Shown: piece after piece, positions 1 to 7,319 of the stretch
Layout: the number at the start of each line of letters is the position of its first letter
Position numbering within the stretch: the stretch's first letter is position 1
Source of the DNA: Streptomyces sp. NBC_00390
GTDB lineage: Bacteria > Actinomycetota > Actinomycetes > Streptomycetales > Streptomycetaceae
Length of the DNA stretch: 64,000 nucleotides
Assembly (NCBI RefSeq): GCF_036057275.1
Contig: NZ_CP107945.1
Span: forward strand, 6,944,001-7,008,000
Direction: 5' to 3'
Program-made: the position numbers and the translations under genes
Notes under the pieces: generated by a model
What the model saw: only the letters and a program-made list of their open reading frames with translations
Database searches by the model: none
What the model was told of the DNA's origin: nothing

Positions 1-133
1 CCAAGGCGGGCGAGCGCAGCACATTGAGCAGCCAGGCGCGGCGAGCCAGCAACTGTGCCCGTCGGGCATCCAGTTGTCTCAGCTCGCGGTCGATGGTGGC
101 CAGCTCCTCGGCCGGCGGCGGAACGTTGTCCAT
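1..133 (-). CDS. Partial hypothetical protein (N-terminus only)
   Basis: Reading the minus strand from an ATG at 133 gives an uninterrupted frame to the window edge, beginning MDNVPPPAEELATID and continuing as a charged helix rich in R, L, A, D and E (ELRQLDARRAQLLARR). This looks like a short coiled-coil start. The rest of the gene lies outside the window, so no family can be named. It is divergent from the SRPBCC gene at 238. The call rests on open frame, a plausible start and Streptomyces-like third-position GC only. Confidence 0.55.
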   Translation of the reverse strand, partial: MDNVPPPAEELATIDRELRQLDARRAQLLARRAWLLNVLRSPAL

Positions 134-237
134 GGCCGCAGTGTGGCCGCGGCCACACGCGCCGGACATGGGTGCGAGTACTCAGATGCCGGGTGAGTAC
201 CTTCCCGGTACACACGCCCGCGGCGCAGACTGGGGCC

Positions 238-684
238 ATGGACTGGTGCCACTTCCGCTTCCGCAGTGTCTGGGATCTACCGGCGGCCCCGGGCGCCGTC
301 TACGGCGTACTGGAACGTGCCGAGGAGTATCCCAGGTGGTGGCCGCAGGTCCGCGCGGTCACCCTGGCCGGCGACGACCGCGGCACTGCCCGTTTCCGCT
401 CCGTCCTCCCTTACGACCTTCTCGTCACCGCTCGCGCGCAGCGCAGCGACCGGGCGGCGGGGGTGCTGGAGATCCGGATGGACGGCGATCTCGAGGGCTG
501 GGTGCGCTGGACCCTGCGGGCGCACCACACCGGTACACGGGCGGTGTACGAGCAGGAGGTCGAGGTACGCAAGCCGCTGATGAGGCGGCTGGCACTGCCG
601 TGCCGCCCCGTCTTCCTCGCCAATCACGCGCTGATGATGCGCGGAGGACGGCGTGGGCTCGTGGCCTACCTGGAAGGAGTTTGA
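238..684 (+). CDS. SRPBCC (START/polyketide-cyclase-like) family protein
   Basis: The 148-residue product begins MDWCHFRFRSVWDL. The early segment, where a PA..VY.VL pattern precedes YPRWWPQV, is typical of small SRPBCC proteins that enclose a hydrophobic ligand in a helix-grip fold. Tandem tryptophans in the first third and the late NHALMMRGG segment fit the family. Such proteins bind or modify lipids, aromatics or polyketides; no substrate can be read here. The frame is open upstream to 55, but ATG 238 is chosen because homologous-looking sequence begins there. No partner gene is adjacent; a tRNA gene follows. Confidence 0.75.
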   Translation: MDWCHFRFRSVWDLPAAPGAVYGVLERAEEYPRWWPQVRAVTLAGDDRGTARFRSVLPYDLLVTARAQRSDRAAGVLEIRMDGDLEGWVRWTLRAHHTGTRAVYEQEVEVRKPLMRRLALPCRPVFLANHALMMRGGRRGLVAYLEGV

Positions 685-723
685 AGGAACGGCGCGACGC
701 CCTGTATGGTTCAGTCCGTTCCC

Positions 724-795
724 GGGCGATTAGCTCAGTGGGAGAGCGCTTCGTTCACACCGAAGAGGTCACTGGTTCGAACCCAGTATCGCCCA
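724..795 (+). tRNA. tRNA-Val (anticodon CAC)
   Basis: A cloverleaf can be folded by eye. The acceptor stem pairs GGGCGAT (724-730) with ATCGCCC (788-794), with A795 as discriminator. The D arm contains TAGCTCAGT. The anticodon stem CTTCG/CGAAG (749-753/761-765) encloses loop TTCACAC with anticodon CAC at 756-758, which reads valine GTG codons. The T arm contains GGTTCGAACCC. The gene does not encode CCA (ACC follows). GTG is a dominant valine codon in this high-GC genome. Confidence 0.96.
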
Positions 796-801
796 CCGGG
801 A

Positions 802-833
802 GAGGCCGGTCCGTCATCAGACGGACCGGCCTC
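802..833 (+). terminator. Hairpin terminator after tRNA-Val
   Basis: A perfect 14-bp inverted repeat (GAGGCCGGTCCGTC / GACGGACCGGCCTC) with loop ATCA starts 7 nt after the tRNA. No U-tract follows, as is usual for Streptomyces terminators. It separates the tRNA from the chitinase remnant beyond. Confidence 0.75.
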
Positions 834-869
834 ACTTGTGTCCCGACGTGTTCCGGGCGGGCGCGACCG

Positions 870-1609
870 GAGCCCGCTGTCGAGCGCTCCCATCAGTGAG
901 CCGCTCGGAGTGTCACCCGACATCTCCCAGACCATCGCCCCCAGCAGACCCTTGGACTTGATGTACGCGGCCTTCTGTCCGATGGACCAGGTGTCGTCGA
1001 AGGACCACCACTGGCCGTTCGCGCCCTGGTAACCGTAGGTCGCCACCGACTGGGTGTCATGGTGGACCGTCATGTTCGGGACCGTGGTCACCAGGTTCTG
1101 GTAGCCGCGGGTGCCCGCTTCCTCCTGAACCGGCCCGGATCTGCCCCGTTGGCGGACTGCCATTCGCCGTTGACGCCTCCCGCGGCGACCTCCTTCCAGC
1201 CGCGCCCGTAGAAGGGGAAGCCGATGGTCAGTTTGCGGGGCGGGACTCCTGCACCCAGGTACTTCTGCACCGCCCCGTCGACGCTGAAGTCGCTCGCGTA
1301 CGGCGACTGTGCGTCGGGGTAGAGATTGGCCTGATGGCCGGTGCGGTTCGGCTCCCAGGAGTTGTCGCTGCCGGCGCCGTGGAGGTCGTAGCCCTGGACG
1401 TTGGCGTAGTCCATGGAGTCGAAGATCTTCGACAGATCCCAGCCCGCATCGATGTTCTTGGGGTCGGCAGGGGTGAAGGCGGTCAGCAGCTTGTGCTCGC
1501 CGCCCAGTTCGTCGAGCTGTTTGCGGAACTCCGCGATCAGGGCGGTGTTGTTTGCCTTGTCCGCCGTGCTCCAGTGGTTGCCCGGGTGACCGTCGGGGGA
1601 GCCGGGCCA
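870..1609 (-). pseudogene. GH18 chitinase remnant, 5'-truncated and frameshifted
   Basis: The minus strand encodes the C-terminal two thirds of a glycoside hydrolase family 18 chitinase: WPGSPDGHPGN, EFRKQLDELGGEHKLL, FDSMDYANVQGYDLHGAG, IGFPFYGRGWKEV, VATYGYQGANGQWW and GAMVWEMSGD. Homology stops at W (1607-1609), just where the catalytic DxxDxDxE motif should precede it, so the active-site acid is gone. Near 1127 a single missing base moves the reading from GRFRRKRAP to the expected QEEAGTRGY frame. After LDSGL (870) no stop is met and the frame runs on to 735 inside the tRNA. It is a decayed gene and cannot encode an active enzyme. Confidence 0.88.
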
Positions 1610-1613
1610 CTGC

Positions 1614-1835
1614 ATCTCGGGCATGAACGGCCTCAGCGACCAGCAGGAGCTGACCAGCCCGGCGACCTGGACCCAGATCAAGGACTGGGCCAACTCCCAC
1701 CACATCGCACGAGTCGCCTTCTGGTCCGTCAACCGGGACCGGCCCTGCCCCGGCGGCGGAGTCGTCAGCAACTGCTCCGGCATCAGCCGGAGCAACTGGC
1801 AGTTCACCTCCATCACGGCGGGATTCACCGGCTGA
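1614..1835 (+). pseudogene. Second GH18-type chitinase remnant (C-terminal fragment)
   Basis: The plus strand encodes about 74 residues ending at TGA 1835, containing WTQIKDWANSHHIARVAFW, SVNRDRPCPGGGVV and NCSGISRSNWQFTSITAGF. This is the signature of the end of the catalytic domain in another chitinase subfamily (D/C-type actinobacterial GH18), in which FWSVNRD precedes a Cys-rich terminal loop. No start codon or ribosome site fits, and the frame is closed at TGA 1584-1586. It is a 3' gene scrap whose 5' side abuts, head to head, the 5' break of the minus-strand remnant. Confidence 0.8.
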
Positions 1836-1873
1836 CCCGAGGCCGGGGCCCTGAGGATGACGAGCCGTCATGC

Positions 1874-2599
1874 TCAGGCCGCGGCAGGCAGCTCCGGCCG
1901 CAGCGGCCACGCCGGATCAACGACCTCCGGCGTGCCGCTGCGGGCGAACCACGCCTGCAGGCCCCGTGCCTGCGCCGCGTGCCACACCGCCTGCAGCGTA
2001 TGCAGCTCCGCCGGCGACAACCGCTCCAGCCGCGACGCGAACCGGCGCCCCACCGCCCGTACGACCTCCAGCGCCGCCGCCGCATCGGCCGCGGCATCAT
2101 GAGCGCCTTCCAGGACCACCTCGTAGTGCGCACACAGATCGGTGAGCGTACGCCGGCCCTTGCGATAGCGGTCCAGATGCTTGTCCAGCACCCGCGGGTC
2201 CAGCACGCACAGTGGCGAGTTCTGCAGATAGCGGCCCAGCGACGACGCCCGGTGGCGCCGCAACTCGCGGTCCAGAATGGTGAGATCGAACGGCGCGTTC
2301 ATCACCACCAGCGGACGCGCCGCCGCACAGTGCTCCGCCAGCGACCTCGCCACCTCTTCCATCACCGGCGCCGGCCAACGGCCGTTGCGCTGGAGATGAT
2401 CATCCGTCAGGCCGTGCACCTCCGTGGCACCAGGAGGCACCGGCACCCCCGGATTCACCAGCCACCGCGTCACCCGCGGCCGCCCGCCCGGCGTGTCCTG
2501 GACGACGATCGCCGCCGACACGATCCGATCCTCCTCGACATCCACGCCTGTGGTCTCTGTGTCAAATGCGGCCAGTGGGCCGTCGAACCAGTACGTCAT
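1874..2599 (-). CDS. DEDDh 3'-5' exonuclease (DnaQ/epsilon-like)
   Basis: The 241-residue product is a DnaQ-superfamily exonuclease that removes nucleotides from 3' ends using two metal ions. Exo I is AAFDTETTG near residue 10-18, Exo II is NAPFDLTI, and Exo III is the DEDDh form HDAAADA, so all four acidic ligands and the general-base His are present. Length is close to that of free-standing epsilon-like proteins. ATG 2599 is preferred over longer frames because AGGAG lies 5-9 nt upstream and the fold starts at once with MTYWFDGPL. Its role in proofreading, repair or RNA trimming cannot be told from sequence. It is divergent from the DUF4365 gene. Confidence 0.9.
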   Translation of the reverse strand: MTYWFDGPLAAFDTETTGVDVEEDRIVSAAIVVQDTPGGRPRVTRWLVNPGVPVPPGATEVHGLTDDHLQRNGRWPAPVMEEVARSLAEHCAAARPLVVMNAPFDLTILDRELRRHRASSLGRYLQNSPLCVLDPRVLDKHLDRYRKGRRTLTDLCAHYEVVLEGAHDAAADAAAALEVVRAVGRRFASRLERLSPAELHTLQAVWHAAQARGLQAWFARSGTPEVVDPAWPLRPELPAAA

Positions 2600-2781
2600 C
2601 CCCGAACTCCTCGCACGTACCCGGCAGATGGCGACAACCCCTGCCCGAATCGGTGATACCCGGACCGTTTGCGCTGTACGCAGGGCGGTGACAACACAGA
2701 TGACGGGGTGCGGATATGACGGCAGGACGGCTCCGTCGTGCGAAGACATCGACCGGCACAGCCCGAAAGGCACACGGAGCC

Positions 2782-3348
2782 ATGGCGCTCGCGCAGCCCG
2801 AATCGGGAGGGCTGCTGCCCCAGCGGACGGTCCCGCTGCGCGGCGCTCTCGCCACCACCGCCTGCATGGAGACCCTTCAGGTGGGCTATCTGCATGCGGT
2901 CGCCGCCGCAGCCGGATGCTCGCTGTCCCAGCCCTTTCCCGACAACGGCATCGACTGGCACGTCAGCCACAGCTCGGCCCGGCACACCGTCGACGACGAG
3001 GTCACCATCAAGGTGCAGCTCAAATGCACCTACCAGATCCCCCCGCACCCGCCGGGACCGGCGTTCTCCTTCACCCTCGACAACGACCACCTGGTGAAGC
3101 TCGCCCGCACCCCCGTCTCCGTGCACAAGATCCTCGTCGTCATGCTCGTCCCCCGGACCCAGGACGAGTGGCTGCGTGCCGGCCACGACCGCCTCGACCT
3201 GCGCCACTGCTGCTACTGGACCAACCTGGCCGGCCACCCTGTCACCGGCCGGCGCAGGACCACCGTGCGGATACCCACCGCACGGATCTTCGACGACCGG
3301 GCGCTCTGCGAGATCATGATGCGCGTCGGGGCGGGAGGGAGACCCTGA
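2782..3348 (+). CDS. DUF4365 domain protein, PD-(D/E)XK nuclease-like
   Basis: The 188-residue product matches the DUF4365 pattern. An N-terminal helix (ACMETLQVGYLHAVAAAAG) is followed by NGIDWHV, then DDEVTIKVQLKCTYQI. In DUF4365 the Asp of GID and the QxK pair belong to a PD-(D/E)XK-like nuclease core, and both are present. ATG 2782 is preferred to ATG 2716, since MALAQPE begins conserved-looking sequence and CGGAG precedes it. The stop overlaps the next start (TGATG), so the two proteins are probably made together. DUF4365 proteins often occur in defence or mobile contexts; here the pair lies beside core genes. Nuclease activity is inference. Confidence 0.75.
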   Translation: MALAQPESGGLLPQRTVPLRGALATTACMETLQVGYLHAVAAAAGCSLSQPFPDNGIDWHVSHSSARHTVDDEVTIKVQLKCTYQIPPHPPGPAFSFTLDNDHLVKLARTPVSVHKILVVMLVPRTQDEWLRAGHDRLDLRHCCYWTNLAGHPVTGRRRTTVRIPTARIFDDRALCEIMMRVGAGGRP

Positions 3349-4574
3349 TGCACCGGCCATTCGACGAGCCCATGCGCCCACACCCGGCGAGCGAACCGCC
3401 CGGCCCCTGGTACGGCGGAGGGCAGCCCGACCCCGCAAAGGTCGACCCCGCCGTCCTCGGCGCACTCCTCGACCGGCACGGCTGGCGCCGCCGCGGAGGA
3501 GCCGCCGGACGCTACACGCGCTGGACACCGCCCCCGCCCGCAGGGGGCGGCACCAGTCTTCTCGTGCCCGACAGCAGGGCCTTCCCCGACAGCGAAGACC
3601 TGCTCGGCGAGGCGCTCACCGCCCTCGCCCGCAGCGCCGCACCCTCCGCGCGCGATGTCCTCGTCGGCCTGACCGTGCCCAGCGACGAGATCCGCTGGTG
3701 GCGGGATGTGCCACCGGGCCCCTCGGGCACCGCCTCCTGGCCCGCACAGGAACAACTGCGCTCCGCCGCCCGGCAGATGCTGCTCGCCGGAGCGCTCGCG
3801 GTACGCGGCCGGGCCGGCTACTACGGAGCACGCCACCGCAGGACCGCCCAGGCCTCGCTCGAAGGGATCCTGGTCGGCCCCGCCCCCGGCGGCCGGTCAC
3901 TGACCGCCTTCGTCCCCGTGCAGAGCGGACGCGCCGTCGCGGTCCGCCTCAGCCACGCCCTGCAGGCCACCCGGGAGGCCATCGACTTCCAGCGCGCGGC
4001 CGGGGGCATGGAGGCCTTCGACGCAGGGGTCCAGGCAGGAGTCAGCAGAGAGCTCACCGAGGCCGTGATCGCCCTCGTCCGTGGTTCCGAAGGAGCGAGC
4101 ATCGCACTGGAGTGGTCACCGGCCGCGGGCGTGCCGCACGGGTGCACCGCCCGGATGGAGCCGGTGGAGTTCTCCCCCGGCGATCTGCCCGCACTGCGCG
4201 AGGCGGGCGCCCGTTACCTCCAGGACGAGCCGTCCGTACCCGTACGGATCACCGGCACGGTCGTCCGCATGCGCCGCTCGGGGCCGCGTGGCGCCGGGAC
4301 CGTGCGGCTTCGGGTCCTGGGCGGCGCCGAGGTGCCCCACGTACGGGTGGCGCTCGACGAGGAGGCGTACCGCACCGCAGGCCACGCCCACCTGGTGGGT
4401 CTGCCGATCAGGGTGGTGGGACGGCTGGAGAGCCGCGGCGGCTTCCGGCGCCTGACCGACGCCACCGATGTGGTGCCCGTGCAGGTCGACGAGGCCGAAC
4501 GGGACCGGCTGATGAAGTCCCTGCACGAGAATCTCGACACCTTCGAGGACGCCTGCGGACCAGGGGAGGCATAG
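3348..4574 (+). CDS. Protein of unknown function coupled to the DUF4365 gene
   Basis: A 408-residue soluble protein with no family I can name. Visible parts are a proline-rich N-terminus, a middle alpha/beta region (LLGEALTALARSA, RDVLVGLTVP, QLRSAARQMLLAGALAVRGRAGYYG), and a C-terminal region of short strands (VRITGTVVRMRR, GTVRLRVLGG, VRVALDEEAY, IRVVGRLESRGGFRRLTD) resembling an OB-fold-like module. There are no membrane segments. The start overlaps the preceding stop by one base (TGATG), which argues for a two-protein unit. It ends 106 bp before thrS. The OB resemblance is by eye only. Confidence 0.7.
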   Translation: MHRPFDEPMRPHPASEPPGPWYGGGQPDPAKVDPAVLGALLDRHGWRRRGGAAGRYTRWTPPPPAGGGTSLLVPDSRAFPDSEDLLGEALTALARSAAPSARDVLVGLTVPSDEIRWWRDVPPGPSGTASWPAQEQLRSAARQMLLAGALAVRGRAGYYGARHRRTAQASLEGILVGPAPGGRSLTAFVPVQSGRAVAVRLSHALQATREAIDFQRAAGGMEAFDAGVQAGVSRELTEAVIALVRGSEGASIALEWSPAAGVPHGCTARMEPVEFSPGDLPALREAGARYLQDEPSVPVRITGTVVRMRRSGPRGAGTVRLRVLGGAEVPHVRVALDEEAYRTAGHAHLVGLPIRVVGRLESRGGFRRLTDATDVVPVQVDEAERDRLMKSLHENLDTFEDACGPGEA

Positions 4575-4624
4575 GGAGCGCGTCAGACAAACCATTTCGC
4601 GAGTGGTCCCCGCGGCTCGGTACG

Positions 4625-4650
4625 ATTCGTAGCGCGTGCGCAATACGAAT
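4625..4650. promoter_or_regulatory. AT-rich palindrome in the thrS leader
   Basis: ATTCGTA (4625-4631) and TACGAAT (4644-4650) form a perfect 7-bp inverted repeat around GCGC-GT-GCGC-AA, giving an almost continuous palindrome ending 30 nt before the thrS GTG. A TACGAT sequence at 4621-4626 that could serve as a -10 box overlaps its left edge. It may be an operator or a leader hairpin; no T-box element is visible. Confidence 0.4.
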
Positions 4651-4680
4651 GCGGCGTACCCCTTCAGTCAGGAGAGACCG

Positions 4681-6657
4681 GTGTCAGACGTCCGTGTGAT
4701 CATCCAACGCGATTCCGAGCGGGAAGAGCGCGTGGTGACCACGGGCACCACGGCGGCGGACCTCTTCGCAGGTGAGCGCACCATCGTCGCCGCCCGCATC
4801 GCCGGTGAGCTGAAGGACCTCGCGTACGAGATCAAGGACGGCGAGGAGGTCGAGCCCGTCGAGATCTCCTCCGAGGACGGACTGAACATCCTGCGCCACT
4901 CCACCGCGCATGTCATGGCCCAGGCCGTGCAGGAGCTGTTCCCCGAGGCGAAGCTCGGCATCGGCCCGCCGGTACGGGACGGCTTCTACTACGACTTCGA
5001 CGTCGACAAGCCCTTCACCCCCGATGACCTCAAGGCCGTCGAGAAGAAGATGCAGGAGATCCAGAAGCGCGGCCAGCGCTTCTCGCGCCGCGTCGTGACC
5101 GACGAGGCCGCGCGCGAGGAGCTGGCGGACGAGCCGTACAAGCTGGAGCTGATCGGCCTCAAGGGCTCCGCGTCCCACGACGACGGCGCGGACGTGGAGG
5201 TCGGAGCCGGTGAGCTGACCATCTACGACAACCTGGACGCCAAGACCGGTGAGCTGTGCTGGAAGGACCTCTGCCGCGGTCCGCACCTGCCCACCACCCG
5301 CAACATCCCCGCGTTCAAGCTGATGCGCAATGCCGCCGCGTACTGGCGCGGCAGCGAGAAGAACCCGATGCTTCAGCGCATCTACGGCACCGCATGGCCG
5401 TCCAAGGACGAGCTGAAGGCGCATCTCGACTTCCTGGCCGAGGCCGAGAAGCGCGACCACCGCCGTCTCGGTACCGAGCTGGACCTCTTCTCCATCCCGG
5501 ACGCGATCGGCTCCGGCCTCGCCGTCTTCCACCCCAAGGGCGGCATCATCCGCCGGGTCATGGAGGACTACTCGCGCAAGCGGCACGAGGAGGAGGGCTA
5601 CGAGTTCGTCTACAGCCCGCATGCCACCAAGGGGAAGCTCTTCGAGATCTCGGGCCACCTGGACTGGTACGCCGAGGGCATGTACCCGCCCATGCAGCTC
5701 GACGAGGGCGCGGACTACTACCTCAAGCCCATGAACTGCCCGATGCACAACCTGATCTTCGACGCGCGCGGCCGGTCCTACCGTGAACTGCCGCTGCGTC
5801 TCTTCGAGTTCGGGACCGTGTACCGCTACGAGAAGTCGGGCGTCGTGCACGGTCTGACCCGTGCCCGTGGCTTCACCCAGGACGACGCGCACATCTACTG
5901 CACCAAGGAGCAGATGGCGGAGGAGCTCGACAAGACGCTCACCTTCGTCCTGAACCTGCTGCGCGACTACGGTCTGAACGACTTCTACCTGGAACTGTCC
6001 ACCAAGGACCCGGAGAAGTTCGTCGGCAGCGACGAGGTGTGGGAGGAAGCCACCGAGGTCCTGCGCCAGGTGGCCGAGAAGCAGGGCCTCCCGCTGACCC
6101 CTGACCCGGGCGGCGCGGCCTTCTACGGCCCGAAGATCTCGGTGCAGGCGCGGGACGCCATCGGCCGTACCTGGCAGATGTCCACCGTGCAGCTCGACTT
6201 CAACCTGCCGGAGCGTTTCGACCTGGAGTACACCGGCCCTGACGGCACCAAGCAGCGCCCCGTCATGATCCACCGCGCCCTGTTCGGCTCGATCGAGCGC
6301 TTCTTCGCGGTGCTCCTCGAGCACTACGCGGGCGCGATGCCGCCGTGGCTCGCGCCGGTGCAGGCCGTGGGCATCCCGATCGGTGACGCGCACGTCGGGT
6401 ACCTGCAGGAGTTCGCCGCGGAGGCGAAGAAGAAGGGCCTGCGGGTCGACGTGGACGCATCCTCGGACCGGATGCAGAAGAAGATCCGCAACCAGCAGAA
6501 GCAGAAGGTCCCGTTCATGATCATCGTCGGCGACGACGACATGAACGCCGGCACGGTGTCCTTCCGCTACCGCGACGGTTCGCAGGAGAACGGGATTCCG
6601 CGTGACGCGGCGGTCGCGAAGCTCGTCGACGTGGTGGAGCGCCGCGTACAGGTGTGA
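4681..6657 (+). CDS. thrS: Threonyl-tRNA synthetase
   Basis: The 658-residue product charges tRNA-Thr with threonine in the cytosol. Domains in order are an N-terminal TGS domain (residues ~1-65, VRVIIQRDSERE), the editing domain with HSTAHVMAQAV, the class II catalytic core with MNCPMHN carrying the zinc-ligand Cys, a motif 2 region (FGTVYRYEKSG), motif 3 (MIHRALFGSIERF), and the anticodon-binding domain (PVQAVGIPIGDAH). GTG 4681 is chosen because CAGGAGAG lies just upstream and SDVRVII opens the TGS fold; an in-frame GTG at 4636 has no such site. It heads the conserved thrS-HIT-pgsA cluster of actinobacteria. Confidence 0.97.
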   Translation: MSDVRVIIQRDSEREERVVTTGTTAADLFAGERTIVAARIAGELKDLAYEIKDGEEVEPVEISSEDGLNILRHSTAHVMAQAVQELFPEAKLGIGPPVRDGFYYDFDVDKPFTPDDLKAVEKKMQEIQKRGQRFSRRVVTDEAAREELADEPYKLELIGLKGSASHDDGADVEVGAGELTIYDNLDAKTGELCWKDLCRGPHLPTTRNIPAFKLMRNAAAYWRGSEKNPMLQRIYGTAWPSKDELKAHLDFLAEAEKRDHRRLGTELDLFSIPDAIGSGLAVFHPKGGIIRRVMEDYSRKRHEEEGYEFVYSPHATKGKLFEISGHLDWYAEGMYPPMQLDEGADYYLKPMNCPMHNLIFDARGRSYRELPLRLFEFGTVYRYEKSGVVHGLTRARGFTQDDAHIYCTKEQMAEELDKTLTFVLNLLRDYGLNDFYLELSTKDPEKFVGSDEVWEEATEVLRQVAEKQGLPLTPDPGGAAFYGPKISVQARDAIGRTWQMSTVQLDFNLPERFDLEYTGPDGTKQRPVMIHRALFGSIERFFAVLLEHYAGAMPPWLAPVQAVGIPIGDAHVGYLQEFAAEAKKKGLRVDVDASSDRMQKKIRNQQKQKVPFMIIVGDDDMNAGTVSFRYRDGSQENGIPRDAAVAKLVDVVERRVQV

Positions 6658-6751
6658 CATGGTCCCCGCGCAAGTGGGGTTTCGAGGGGTGGTCCCGGCC
6701 GGGGCCGCCCCTCGCCGCATCATGTCGGCCCCAGCGAATATGCTGGCCCGC

Positions 6752-7297
6752 ATGACGACTGAGCCGGAGCAGCAGATCGGAGTCGGGACGCCTGACGCGT
6801 TCCAGCGCCTGTGGACTCCTCACCGGATGGCGTACATCCAGGGTGAGAACAAGCCCACCGGGCCGGGCTCCGACGACGGCTGCCCGTTCTGCTCGATCCC
6901 GTCGAAGTCCGACGAGGACGGTCTGATCATCGCTCGTGGCGAGACGGTCTACGCGGTGCTGAACCTGTACCCGTACAACGGTGGCCACGCCATGATCGTC
7001 CCGTTCCGGCACGTCGCCGACTACACGGATCTGGACGACGCCGAGACGCTCGAACTCGCCGACTTCACCAAGCGCGCGATGGTGGCGCTGCGTACCGCGT
7101 CCGGTGCGCACGGCTTCAACATCGGGCTCAACCAGGGCACCGCGGCGGGCGCCGGTATCGCCGCCCATCTGCATCAGCACATCGTGCCCCGCTGGGGCGG
7201 CGACACCAACTTCATGCCGATCGTCGGCAACACCAAGGTGCTGCCGCAGCTGCTCGCGGACACCCGCAAGATGCTGGCGGAGGCCTGGCCCGCGTAG
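6752..7297 (+). CDS. HIT-family Ap4A phosphorylase/hydrolase-like protein
   Basis: The 181-residue product has a histidine triad: AHLHQHIVPRW carries the HxHxH active site, preceded by NLYPYNGGHAMIVP and GFNIGLNQG. CPFC near residue 50 is a likely metal-binding pair. The mycobacterial gene at the same place next to thrS encodes a diadenosine tetraphosphate phosphorylase, so breakdown of Ap4A produced by tRNA synthetases is the likely role. ATG 6752 (MTTEPEQQ) is favoured; ATG 6722 is also in frame. The gene ends inside a strong hairpin. Confidence 0.88.
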   Translation: MTTEPEQQIGVGTPDAFQRLWTPHRMAYIQGENKPTGPGSDDGCPFCSIPSKSDEDGLIIARGETVYAVLNLYPYNGGHAMIVPFRHVADYTDLDDAETLELADFTKRAMVALRTASGAHGFNIGLNQGTAAGAGIAAHLHQHIVPRWGGDTNFMPIVGNTKVLPQLLADTRKMLAEAWPA

Positions 7298-7309
7298 CAC
7301 GGGCCAGGC
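7283..7309. terminator. Bidirectional hairpin at the end of the HIT gene
   Basis: GCCTGGCCCG (7283-7292) and CGGGCCAGGC (7300-7309) form a perfect 10-bp stem with loop CGTAGCA, which contains the HIT stop codon. It lies between two convergent genes and can serve both. Confidence 0.75.
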
Positions 7310-7319
7310 GGCCGCAGGG

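Noticed and set aside
735..1910. Intact chitinase gene on the minus strand (391-codon frame)
   Set aside because: The upstream part of that frame is not chitinase, homology switches frame near 1127, and the catalytic motif is missing, so it is a remnant.
1334..2656. Plus-strand 440-codon frame over the chitinase remnants and exonuclease
   Set aside because: It is an Arg/His/Pro-rich shadow of minus-strand coding DNA with no domain.
4575..4680. T-box riboswitch before thrS
   Set aside because: The leader is only about 60 nt long, with no specifier loop and no T-box sequence; only a short palindrome is present.
4684..6753. Minus-strand open frame of 689 codons opposite thrS
   Set aside because: It mirrors the third-position GC of thrS, has no motif or ribosome site and a V/L/G/R-rich composition typical of antisense shadows.
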